Translations under genes and position numbers: made by a program
Part shown: piece after piece, positions 8,411 through 15,692 of the stretch
Layout of the letters: every line of letters starts with the position of its first letter
Numbering within the stretch: position 1 is the first letter of the stretch
Notes under the pieces: generated by a model
Told to the model about the DNA's origin: nothing
What the model saw: only the letters and a program-made list of their open reading frames with translations
The model's database searches: none
Assembly (NCBI RefSeq): GCF_902813185.1
Contig: NZ_LR778301.1
Location: 868,001-932,000 of the forward strand
Length of the DNA: 64,000 bases
DNA from: Denitratisoma oestradiolicum
GTDB taxonomy: Bacteria > Pseudomonadota > Gammaproteobacteria > Burkholderiales > Rhodocyclaceae
Direction of reading: 5' to 3'

Positions 8411-8457
8411 GTCCCGGTCAATGGCGATGGGGACAGCAGGTGGACAACGGCGTCCAC
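8411..8457 (+). promoter_or_regulatory. ANTAR target: tandem P1/P2 hexaloop hairpins
   Basis: P1 (8411-8434) pairs GTCCCGGTC with GATGGGGAC around the hexaloop AATGGC, with one G-G mismatch. P2 (8440-8457) pairs GTGGAC with GTCCAC around AACGGC. Both loops have A at position 1 and G at position 4, the defining ANTAR consensus, and the hairpins are 5 nt apart. P2 overlaps the 5' arm of the downstream terminator, so the two folds exclude each other. Confidence 0.85.
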
Positions 8458-8507
8458 GCCTCCGGGTCAGACTCTGGCCAGGTGTGCGTGTGACGCCGTT
8501 TTTGTTT
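8447..8507 (+). terminator. Conditional intrinsic terminator in nrtA leader
   Basis: ACGGCGTC(C)ACGC at 8447-8459 pairs with GCGTGTGACGCCGT at 8486-8499 and is followed by TTTTGTTT. The interior 8465-8479 forms a small apical hairpin (GGTCAG/CTGGCC). The 5' arm uses the loop and 3' arm of P2, so binding of the ANTAR regulator to P1/P2 should block termination 37 nt before the nrtA start. Confidence 0.82.
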
Positions 8508-8536
8508 GAAATCTGGGCAATGAAAGGGAAAGCAAA

Positions 8537-9802
8537 ATGGATCATGATCATGACGTCTACAACACGACCCGCCGTGAATTCCTGCGCCTGGCCGGCGGCC
8601 TGGCCCTGGGGGGCGGCATGAGCGGCCTGCTGCCGGGCGGGGCCTGGGCGGCGGGCTCGGACGCGCCGGAAAAGAAGGAAGTCCGCATCGGCTTCATTCC
8701 CCTCACCGATTGCGCCTCGGTGGTGATGGCGGCGGTGAACAAGTTCGACGAGAAGTACGGCATCAGGATCATTCCCACCAAGGAGGCTTCCTGGGCCTCG
8801 GTGCGGGACAAGCTGGTGAATGGCGAACTGGACGCGGCTCACGTGCTCTACGGCCTGGTCTATGGCGTGCAGATGGGTGTCGGCGGCCCCAAGAAGGACA
8901 TGAACGTGCTGATGACCCTGAACAACAACGGCCAGGCCATCACCCTTTCCAACCAGTTGCGGGACAAGGGCGCCATCGACGGCGCCAGCCTGGCCAAGCT
9001 GGTGGCGAAAAGGGAGCGGGAATACACCTTCGCCCAGACCTTCCCCACCGGCACCCACGCCATGTGGCTCTATTACTGGCTGGCGGCCCAGGGCATCAAT
9101 CCCATGAAGGACGTCAAGACCATCACCGTGCCGCCCCCCCAGATGGTGGCCAACATGCGGGTCGGCAACATGGACGGCTACTGCGTGGGCGAACCCTGGA
9201 ACAACCGGGCCATCGTGGACAACATCGGCTTCACGGCGGTGACCACCCAGGACATCTGGACCGACCATCCGGAGAAGGTGCTGGGCACCACCGCCGAGTG
9301 GGTGGCCAAGTATCCCAACACCGCCCGGGCCATGACGGCCGCCATCATCGAGGCCGGGCGCTGGATCGACGCTTCGCTTTCCAACAAGCAGAAGACCGCC
9401 GACACCATCGCCAGCAAGGCCTACGTGAACACCGACAGCGAGGTCATCGTCGCCCGCATGCTGGGCCGCTACAACAATGGCCTGCCCGGCGCCCAGAACC
9501 GGACCTGGGATGACAGGAACGCCATGAAGTTCTTCAACGACGGCATGGCGCCCTTCCCCTACCTGTCGGATGGCATGTGGTTCATGACCCAGCACAAGCG
9601 CTGGGGCCTCTTGAAGGATGAGCCGGACTACCTGGCGGTGGCAAAGAAGGTGAATCGCATCGACATCTACCGGCAGGCCGCCGCTGCTGCGGGCGCCGCT
9701 GTGCCCAAGAGCGACATGCGCAGTTCCAAACTGATCGACGGCACGGTCTGGGATGGCAAGGATCCGAAGAAGTACGCGGCGTCCTTCAAGGTTCGAGCCT
9801 GA
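8537..9802 (+). CDS. nrtA: ABC transporter nitrate-binding protein, NrtA/CmpA family, Tat-exported
   Basis: 421 residues. A twin-arginine signal (TTRREFLRLAGGLALGGG, ending near AWA) exports the folded protein. The body is the CmpA/NrtA-type solute-binding fold: VRIGFIPLTDCASVVMA at the start, KEASWASVRDKLVNGELDAAHVLYG, and the FPTGTHAMWLYYWLAAQGINP region of nitrate/bicarbonate binders. It would deliver nitrate (possibly nitrite or cyanate) to the NrtB-NrtC transporter encoded next. The start ATG has only a modest purine-rich RBS (AAAGGGAAAG). It is first gene of the operon behind the sigma-54 promoter and ANTAR leader, so expression should need both low nitrogen and nitrate. Confidence 0.9.
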   Translation: MDHDHDVYNTTRREFLRLAGGLALGGGMSGLLPGGAWAAGSDAPEKKEVRIGFIPLTDCASVVMAAVNKFDEKYGIRIIPTKEASWASVRDKLVNGELDAAHVLYGLVYGVQMGVGGPKKDMNVLMTLNNNGQAITLSNQLRDKGAIDGASLAKLVAKREREYTFAQTFPTGTHAMWLYYWLAAQGINPMKDVKTITVPPPQMVANMRVGNMDGYCVGEPWNNRAIVDNIGFTAVTTQDIWTDHPEKVLGTTAEWVAKYPNTARAMTAAIIEAGRWIDASLSNKQKTADTIASKAYVNTDSEVIVARMLGRYNNGLPGAQNRTWDDRNAMKFFNDGMAPFPYLSDGMWFMTQHKRWGLLKDEPDYLAVAKKVNRIDIYRQAAAAAGAAVPKSDMRSSKLIDGTVWDGKDPKKYAASFKVRA

Positions 9803-9827
9803 TCCGATGTCGCAAAAGGAGAATGAG

Positions 9828-10745
9828 ATGAGCACAGTACTGGCGTTCAAGCCGCCGGAGGAGGAGGTCTCCTCCATCGCCGTGCCGGTGGCAGAAGTCG
9901 AAGCCGTGGCCGAGCCAGTGAGCGAACTGGCGGAATTCCCTCAGCTCAGCGCCGGTCACCGTCTGCGGGAGGGGCTGGCCCGGGTGGCGGGCCGCATGTT
10001 GCCGCCCCTGATCGGCTTTGGTCTGTTGATCGGGCTTTGGGGCCTGGCGACGATGAAGGGAGGCGCCATTCCCAGTCCGGCCCAGGTCTGGGCGGCGGCG
10101 GTGCAGCTCTTCTCGGACCCCTTCTATCGCAACGGACCCAACGACCAGGGCATCGGCTGGAACGTGCTGTCCTCCCTGCAACGGGTCGGCATCGGCTTCG
10201 GCTTCGCGGCCCTGGTGGGCATTCCCCTGGGCTTCCTGCTGGGGCGCTTCGAGACCCTGAACCGCATGTTCGACCCAGTGATCTCCCTGTTGCGTCCGGT
10301 CTCGCCCCTGGCCTGGCTACCCATCGGCCTGCTGGTGTTCCAGAAGGCCGACCCGGCCGCCACCTGGACCATCTTCATCTGCTCCATCTGGCCCATGATC
10401 ATCAACACCGCCGTGGGCGTGCAGCGGGTGCCCCAGGACTACCTGAACGTGGCCCGGGTGCTGAACCTGCCCGAGTCCAAGGTCATCACCAAGATTCTCT
10501 TCCCCGCCGTGCTGCCCTACATGTTGACCGGCATCCGCCTGTCCATCGGCACCGCCTGGCTGGTGATCGTGGCGGCGGAGATGCTCACCGGCGGCGTCGG
10601 CATCGGCTTCTGGGTCTGGGACGAGTGGAACAACCTCAAGGTGGAGCACATCGTCATCGCCATCTTCGTCATCGGCATCGTCGGGCTGATCCTGGAACAG
10701 GCGCTGTTGCTGCTGGCCAGCCGCTTCCAGTACGAATCCCGCTAA
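9828..10745 (+). CDS. nrtB: Nitrate ABC transporter permease NrtB
   Basis: 305 residues. A cytoplasmic N-terminal tail of about 60 residues is followed by five to six helices and the ABC permease EAA-like loop (VPQDYLNVARVLNLPESKVITKILFPAVLPYMLTG region). The C-terminal WDEWNNLKVEHIVIAI is typical of NtrB/NrtB permeases. I chose ATG 9828, six nt after AAAGGAG; an ATG at 9807 is in frame. It follows nrtA by 25 bp. Forms the membrane channel for the ATPase encoded at 10911. Confidence 0.91.
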   Translation: MSTVLAFKPPEEEVSSIAVPVAEVEAVAEPVSELAEFPQLSAGHRLREGLARVAGRMLPPLIGFGLLIGLWGLATMKGGAIPSPAQVWAAAVQLFSDPFYRNGPNDQGIGWNVLSSLQRVGIGFGFAALVGIPLGFLLGRFETLNRMFDPVISLLRPVSPLAWLPIGLLVFQKADPAATWTIFICSIWPMIINTAVGVQRVPQDYLNVARVLNLPESKVITKILFPAVLPYMLTGIRLSIGTAWLVIVAAEMLTGGVGIGFWVWDEWNNLKVEHIVIAIFVIGIVGLILEQALLLLASRFQYESR

Positions 10746-10750
10746 CGCGC

Positions 10751-10870
10751 ATGGTCGCCAGCACCACCCCCGAGGATGAAATGCGTAAAGTCAAATTGAA
10801 CGCCCCCCACCCCCATCCCCGCCCCGGGGCGGGGCTACCCATCGGTTCGCTGCGCTCAACGGTCACACCC
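10751..10870. repeat. Dispersed intergenic repeat, family C, copy 1
   Basis: 120 bp starting ATGGTCGCCAGCACCACCCC and ending CGCTGCGCTCAACGGTCACA, with a CCCCGCCCCGGGGCGGGG core. A highly similar copy lies in inverted orientation at 34461-34580. Fragments appear near 15123 and 19638. The element sits inside the nrt operon between permease and ATPase genes without obvious terminator T-runs. Confidence 0.8.
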
Positions 10871-10910
10871 GGCTCCGTTGATGCTTTTTTACGTTAAAGG
10901 AGAGTGGATC

Positions 10911-11702
10911 ATGAAACCCCTGGTGAAAATCGAGAGCGTGGCCCAGGTCTTCAACACCAAGCAGGGCCGCTTCACTGCCCTGCGCAACATCGACCTATCC
11001 ATCCGCGAGCATGAGGTGGTGTCCCTGATCGGCCACTCGGGCTGCGGCAAGAGCACCCTGCTGAACCTGATCGCCGGACTCGCCCTGCCCAGCGAGGGCG
11101 CCCTGATCTGCGACGGCCGCGAGATCAGCGGGCCGGGGCCGGAGCGGGCGGTGGTGTTCCAGAACCATTCCCTGCTGCCCTGGCTCACCTGCTTCGAGAA
11201 CGTCCATCTGGCGGTGGAGCGGGTCTTCGGCCGCAAGGAAGGCAAGGCCAGGCTCAAGGTCCGCACCGAGGAGGCTCTCAAGCTGGTGCATATGGGCCAT
11301 GCCATGCACAAGTATCCCCATGAGGTATCCGGCGGCATGAAGCAGCGGGTGGGCATCGCCCGGGCCTTCGCCATGGAGCCCAAGATCCTGTTGATGGACG
11401 AGCCCTTCGGCGCCCTGGACGCCCTGACCCGGGCCAGCCTCCAGGACGAGCTGATCAAGGTGATGGCCCAGACCGGCGCCACCGTGGTGATGGTCACCCA
11501 CGATGTGGACGAGGCGGTGTTGCTCTCCGACCGTATCGTGATGATGACCAACGGCCCGGCGGCCACCATCGGCGAGATCCTCGAAGTGGATCTGTCCTGG
11601 CCCCGGGATCGCCTGGCCCTGGTGGAGCAGCCCCGCTTCGCCGAGTACCGGGCGGCGGTGCTGGACTTCCTCTATCGCAAGCAGATGAGAAAGGCCGCCT
11701 GA
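10911..11702 (+). CDS. nrtC: Nitrate ABC transporter ATP-binding protein
   Basis: 263 residues, a single ABC ATPase domain. Walker A GHSGCGKST, Q-loop VVFQNHSLLPW, signature VSGGMKQRVGIARAF, Walker B ILLMDEPFGALD and H-loop MVTHDVDEAV are all intact. It is the NrtD/NtrC-type short ATPase; the sensor-like C-terminal domain of cyanobacterial NrtC is absent. Start ATG 10911 follows AAAGGAGAG. It pairs with NrtB and NrtA for nitrate import. The gene is separated from nrtB by the family-C repeat. Confidence 0.91.
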   Translation: MKPLVKIESVAQVFNTKQGRFTALRNIDLSIREHEVVSLIGHSGCGKSTLLNLIAGLALPSEGALICDGREISGPGPERAVVFQNHSLLPWLTCFENVHLAVERVFGRKEGKARLKVRTEEALKLVHMGHAMHKYPHEVSGGMKQRVGIARAFAMEPKILLMDEPFGALDALTRASLQDELIKVMAQTGATVVMVTHDVDEAVLLSDRIVMMTNGPAATIGEILEVDLSWPRDRLALVEQPRFAEYRAAVLDFLYRKQMRKAA

Positions 11703-11739
11703 GGCTGCCTGCTCCATGCTTGTGCCTCGCTGGGGTCTT

Positions 11740-11756
11740 CGCACTGCATTGGTGCC
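11740..11756 (+). promoter_or_regulatory. NtrC-like site upstream of nitrate porter gene
   Basis: CGCACTGCATTGGTGCC fits TGCACC-N5-GGTGCA with three mismatches and keeps the dyad. It lies 90 bp upstream of the sigma-54 promoter at 11846. Confidence 0.55.
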
Positions 11757-11845
11757 TGAATCCGCGCTGAAACGGGGCTTGGGAAAGCCTGGGGGGCGAC
11801 TTGCAATGCCTTGTGGCACAAGGGTTGTGCGAATTCGTCGGTCTT

Positions 11846-11861
11846 TGGCATGGCGATTGCC
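11846..11861 (+). promoter_or_regulatory. Sigma-54 promoter of nitrate/nitrite porter gene
   Basis: TGGCATGGCGATTGCC has GG and GC with the exact 10-nt spacing of RpoN promoters. The transcript would start near 11873, leaving a leader of about 45 nt with no ANTAR hairpins. Confidence 0.75.
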
Positions 11862-11918
11862 TAGAGGTGAGCAAGTTGGGGCGCGCCCCGCTTGTTCACT
11901 TCTTGAAGGCAGGACACC

Positions 11919-13133
11919 ATGGACCGCAAATCATTTCTCCAGGCAGGGCATTTGCCAACGCTGCTGACCGCATTTCTCTACTTCGACCTGGCCTTCATGG
12001 TCTGGGTCATCCTCGGCCCCCTGGGCATCCAGATCGCCGCCGACCTGCATCTGAGCTCGGCCCAGAAGGGCCTGATGGTGGCCACGCCGCTCCTGGCCGG
12101 CGCCGTGCTGCGGGTGGCGATGGGCCTGCTGGTGGATCACCTCAAGCCCAAGAAGGCCGGCGCCATCGGCCAGATCATCGTCATCGCGGCGATGGCCGTG
12201 GCCTGGCTGCATGGCATCCACTCCTTCGAGCAGGTGCTGATCCTGGGCATCTTCCTCGGAGTGGCGGGGGCGGCCTTCGCCGTGGCTCTGCCCCTGGCGT
12301 CCCGCTGGTATCCGCCGGAGCATCAAGGCAAGGCCATGGGCATCGCCGGCGCCGGCAACTCGGGCACGGCCCTGGCGGCCCTGTTCGCGCCGGTGCTGGC
12401 CGAAATCTTCGGCTGGACCAATGTCTTCGGCCTGCTGCTGATGCCCCTGAGCCTGGTTTTCGCGGTCTATCTGTTCTGCGCCAAGGATGCCCCCAACTGC
12501 CCGCCGCCCCAGCCCCTGTCGGACTACTTCAAGGTGCTGAAGGACAAGGACGCCTGGTGGTTCATGTTTTTCTACGCCGTCACCTTCGGCGGCTTCTCCG
12601 GGCTGGCCTCCTCCCTGGCCATCTACTTCAACGCCGAGTATGGCCTCGACCCCAAGACCGCCGGCTATTTCACCGCCGGCTGCGTCTTCGCCGGGTCCCT
12701 GGTGCGGCCCCTGGGGGGCGCCCTGGCCGACCGCATCGGCGGCGTGAAGAGCCTCTCCTTCATGTACCTTGCGGCGGCGGGCTTCCTGGTCATCGTCAGT
12801 TTCGGCATGCCCGATGTGTGGACCTGCTCGGCGGTCTTCGTTGGCGCCATGCTGGCCCTGGGCCTGGGCAACGGCGCGGTGTTCCAGTTGGTGCCCCAGC
12901 GCTTCCGGCGCGAGATCGGCGTCATCACCGGCCTGGTGGGCATGGCCGGCGGCGTCGGCGGCTTCTATCTGGCCTCCAGTCTTGGATATGCCAAGCAGAT
13001 CACCGGCAACTATCAGATGGGCTTCCTGATCTTCGCCGCCCTGGCCTTGCTGGCCCTGGTTGGCCTCACCGGCGTCAAGCAGCGCTGGCGCACCACCTGG
13101 GGCGCCGTCCATCTGAGCGCGGCGCGGATCTGA
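11919..13133 (+). CDS. nasA: Nitrate/nitrite porter (NarK/NasA family MFS)
   Basis: 404 residues with about twelve transmembrane helices. The nitrate/nitrite porter signatures are present: GAGNSGTALAALFAPVLAE in TM5 and GNGAVFQLVPQRF with GVITGLVGMAGGVGGFYL in TM10-11, where glycine-rich helices line the nitrate path. A conserved Arg in the ALADRIGG loop region is also visible. Its place between an nrt ABC system and nirBD suggests uptake of nitrate or nitrite for assimilation. NasA and NarK cannot be separated by motif alone. Its own sigma-54 promoter lies at 11846. Confidence 0.88.
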   Translation: MDRKSFLQAGHLPTLLTAFLYFDLAFMVWVILGPLGIQIAADLHLSSAQKGLMVATPLLAGAVLRVAMGLLVDHLKPKKAGAIGQIIVIAAMAVAWLHGIHSFEQVLILGIFLGVAGAAFAVALPLASRWYPPEHQGKAMGIAGAGNSGTALAALFAPVLAEIFGWTNVFGLLLMPLSLVFAVYLFCAKDAPNCPPPQPLSDYFKVLKDKDAWWFMFFYAVTFGGFSGLASSLAIYFNAEYGLDPKTAGYFTAGCVFAGSLVRPLGGALADRIGGVKSLSFMYLAAAGFLVIVSFGMPDVWTCSAVFVGAMLALGLGNGAVFQLVPQRFRREIGVITGLVGMAGGVGGFYLASSLGYAKQITGNYQMGFLIFAALALLALVGLTGVKQRWRTTWGAVHLSAARI

Positions 13134-13410
13134 TGGACTATGCTGCGGGCGATAGGAATGTTCTTCCTGGGAACGCCCGATAACGTCAAATGCGGGGCAA
13201 TCTCGTGAAACCTCACAAAGCACCCCCCGTGTCATTCCGGCGCAGGAACGTCACCCTGGAATGCCTGAATCCGGGGCCGGAATCTAGCGGGCCGCCAAAC
13301 TGGACCCCGGCCTGCGCCGGGGTGACGGGTTCCATTATTCGGTGGGCGCCTGTCGCCATGATTTCCGCGGCGAAGGGTTTTTCACGGCTTCATCAATTTG
13401 CCAATTCCTG
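13134..13410. repeat. Intergenic stretch holding a family-E REP-like repeat
   Basis: 277 bp without a gene. Positions 13231-13326 contain GTCATTCCGGC, CCGGAATCTAG and ACTGGACCCCGGCCTGCGCC, the reverse orientation of the element at 23781-23843. It can form CCGG-rich hairpins. Nothing else is recognised, including no sigma-54 promoter for the kinase gene. Confidence 0.65.
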
Positions 13411-15099
13411 ATGCCCTCAAGCCTTTCCATCGATGTCGGCTATTCCTCCCTGACAGGGCCCCGGCCCCGTAATGAGGACTTTGTCGGCTTCGTCACGCCG
13501 GAGGACGGCTCCCTGGAAACCAAGGGCATGCTGCTGGCCCTGGCCGATGGGGTGGGGGGCTCGGCCGCCGGGGGCGAGGCGGCGGAATACACGGTGCGGG
13601 GCCTGCTCGCCGACTACTACGCCACTCCCGACACCTGGGCCGTGCCCAAGGCCCTGGACACCGTGCTGCTGGCCATCAACCGCTGGCTGCTGAGCCATGC
13701 GGCGGCGCGGCGCGAGGCGGCGGGCATGGCCACCACCCTCTCGGCCCTGGTGCTGCGGGGCAGCCGCTGGTATTCCTGCCACGTGGGCGACAGCCGCATC
13801 TACCGGCTGCGCGGCGGCCAACTGGAATGCCTGACTCAGGACCATGTCTGGGACCACCCGGAACTGCGCCATGTGCTGACCCGTGCCGTGGGCCTGGACG
13901 CCCATCTGGTGATGGACTACGGCGAAGGCGAACTGGCGGTGGGGGATGTCTTCGCCCTGATGAGCGACGGCGTCTGGAACACCCTGGGCGTGGCCCGCAT
14001 CGGCGAACTGCTGGGGCGCCACGTCCAGTCCCAGGACGCGGCCGCCGATCTTGCCGGCAGCGCCCTGCAACGGGGCGCCCAGGACAATTGCAGCGCCCTG
14101 GTGTTGCGGGTGCTCACTGTGCCCGATGCCAACCTGCGCGACCGTCTCACCGGCGCCCAGCAGTGGCCCCTGCCGCCGCGCCTGAAGCCGGGCCAGACTC
14201 TGGATGGCCTGACGGTGGAGGAACTGCTCCATGAGTCCCGGGTGACCCTGCTCTATCGGGTGCGCCGCGAGGTCAGCGGCGAGTCCCTGGTGCTGAAGAC
14301 CCTGTTGCCCGAGGCCGCCGACGCGGAAGCGCGCAATGCCCTGATCCATGAGGAATGGCTGGCGCGGCGGGCGACTTCCCGCTATTTCCCCCAGGTGGCG
14401 GACCATCCGCCCCGGGCGCACCTGTATTACCTGATGAGCTGGCACGAAGGCGAGACCCTGCGGACGATGCTGGAGCGGGGCCATCGCTTTTCCCTGGTGG
14501 AGGCCACCGAGATCGGCATCCATCTGCTTCAGGGCCTGGCGGCCCTGCACCGGCTGGGTATCGTCCATCGGGACATCAAGCCCGACAACATCCACCTGGG
14601 TCGTGACGGGCGACTGCGCATCCTGGACCTGGGGGTGGCGGCCTCCGACGGCGTGGACCTTCAGGAAATCAACAATCCCGGCACCCCCAGTTACATGGCG
14701 CCGGAACTGTTCCAGGGCCAGGGCGCCACCGTGGCCAGCGATCTCTACGCTGCCGGTGCCACCCTCTATCAACTGCTGACCCGCAAGTATCCCTATGGCG
14801 AGGTCGAACCCTTCCAGACCCCGCGTTTCGGCGATCCCGCCACGCCCCTGCGCTACCGCGCCGACATTCCCGCTTGGCTCGAATCGGTGCTGCTGAAGGC
14901 CGTGGCTCGGGACCTGCCCGACCGCTTCGAGACCGCCGAGGAATTTCTCCTGGCCCTGGAGCAGGGCGCCCACAAGCCCCTGCGCATGCACCGCAGGATG
15001 CCCCTGGTGCAGCGGGATCCCCACTTTCCCCTGAAGCTGCTGGCGGCCCTTTCCCTGGTGCTGAACTTCTTCCTGCTCTGGCTGCTGTTCCTGCGTTAA
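13411..15099 (+). CDS. Bifunctional PP2C phosphatase-Ser/Thr protein kinase, membrane anchored
   Basis: 562 residues. The N-terminal PP2C domain (1-230) has metal-binding and core motifs RNEDF, LADGVGG, GMATTL, VGDSRIYR, SDGVWN and DNCSALVLRV. The Hanks-type kinase (about 270-530) has the ATP-site lysine in LVLKTL, catalytic HRDIKPDNIHL, DLG in place of DFG, and GTPSYMAPEL. A single C-terminal helix (LAALSLVLNFFLLWLLFL) anchors it with both domains in the cytoplasm. Such fusions recur beside nitrate/nitrite assimilation genes in Betaproteobacteria; the substrate is unknown. ATG 13411 places the start just before the conserved PP2C beta strand. Confidence 0.9.
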   Translation: MPSSLSIDVGYSSLTGPRPRNEDFVGFVTPEDGSLETKGMLLALADGVGGSAAGGEAAEYTVRGLLADYYATPDTWAVPKALDTVLLAINRWLLSHAAARREAAGMATTLSALVLRGSRWYSCHVGDSRIYRLRGGQLECLTQDHVWDHPELRHVLTRAVGLDAHLVMDYGEGELAVGDVFALMSDGVWNTLGVARIGELLGRHVQSQDAAADLAGSALQRGAQDNCSALVLRVLTVPDANLRDRLTGAQQWPLPPRLKPGQTLDGLTVEELLHESRVTLLYRVRREVSGESLVLKTLLPEAADAEARNALIHEEWLARRATSRYFPQVADHPPRAHLYYLMSWHEGETLRTMLERGHRFSLVEATEIGIHLLQGLAALHRLGIVHRDIKPDNIHLGRDGRLRILDLGVAASDGVDLQEINNPGTPSYMAPELFQGQGATVASDLYAAGATLYQLLTRKYPYGEVEPFQTPRFGDPATPLRYRADIPAWLESVLLKAVARDLPDRFETAEEFLLALEQGAHKPLRMHRRMPLVQRDPHFPLKLLAALSLVLNFFLLWLLFLR

Positions 15100-15177
15100 T
15101 GTGAAAAAACATAACGGCGCCGCGTGTGACCGTCGAGCGCAGCGAACCGCTGAATAGCCTTGCCCTGGAGAACCGCC

Positions 15178-15453
15178 ATGAATGCCATGAAAACCCTGCG
15201 TGTTACCGTCCTGGGGAGTCTGCTGCTGTCCTCCCTGGCCCTGGCCCAGCCCGCCCGGATGATGATGCCACCGGCCCTGCCGGCCATCGAGACCCACCTG
15301 CAACAGCAGCGCGCCGCGGAGCAACGCGAGGCCATGGACAAGCCCGGTGCCGCAGTCGCGCCATCGGGCCAGGTCGAGCAGGCCAAAAGCCCGGCGCCGG
15401 CAAGGAAGACGCCTCCGAAAAAGAAACGCAAACCCGCTCCCAGCCAGCCCTGA
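15178..15453 (+). CDS. Small secreted Pro/Lys-rich protein, function unknown
   Basis: 91 residues. An N-terminal signal peptide (MKTLRVTVLGSLLLSSLALAQP region, cut likely after ALA) leaves a mature part of about 65 residues: a short Gln/Glu-rich helix (ETHLQQQRAAEQREAMD) and a strongly basic tail (RKTPPKKKRKPAPSQP). No known domain is recognised. ATG 15178 follows CTGGAG. It lies between the kinase/phosphatase and nirB; no membrane or enzyme motif. A family-C repeat fragment precedes it. Confidence 0.6.
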   Translation: MNAMKTLRVTVLGSLLLSSLALAQPARMMMPPALPAIETHLQQQRAAEQREAMDKPGAAVAPSGQVEQAKSPAPARKTPPKKKRKPAPSQP

Positions 15454-15503
15454 CTTTCCTCTTTTCGGCGTTTCCCGAATTGGGGCGCGGCCATGGTGCA
15501 TGC

Positions 15504-15520
15504 CGCGCCATTCTGGTGCG
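15504..15520 (+). promoter_or_regulatory. NtrC-like site upstream of nirB
   Basis: CGCGCCATTCTGGTGCG keeps the TGCACC-N5-GGTGCA layout with three mismatches and lies about 75 bp upstream of the nirB sigma-54 promoter. Confidence 0.5.
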
Positions 15521-15595
15521 CAGCTCCCTTCCGGCAGGCGGTTCCGTGCTTCCAAAAAACCTTTAAATCCGCTGTCTGAGAGCCTTCTGCCCGAG

Positions 15596-15611
15596 TGGCA
15601 CAGCGATTGCT
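15596..15611 (+). promoter_or_regulatory. Sigma-54 promoter of nirBD
   Basis: TGGCACAGCGATTGCT has GG (15597-15598) and GC (15609-15610) 10 nt apart, an excellent RpoN match. The predicted start near 15622 gives a leader of about 70 nt, without ANTAR-type hexaloops. Confidence 0.85.
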
Positions 15612-15692
15612 GTATCCGGGCACGGCGCCATCCTCCTTGCCTGGGGCAGGGGGAATAGAGAGCCCGGAACCTGGCAGCAGAGAGGAAGCATC

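Noticed and set aside
11801..13183. Alternative +2 frame across the nitrate porter gene
   Set aside because: Arg/Gly/Pro-rich shadow of the real porter frame at 11919-13133.
15622..15692. ANTAR hairpins in the nirB leader
   Set aside because: The leader is about 70 nt and shows no pair of stems with A1/G4 hexaloops and no terminator with T-run.
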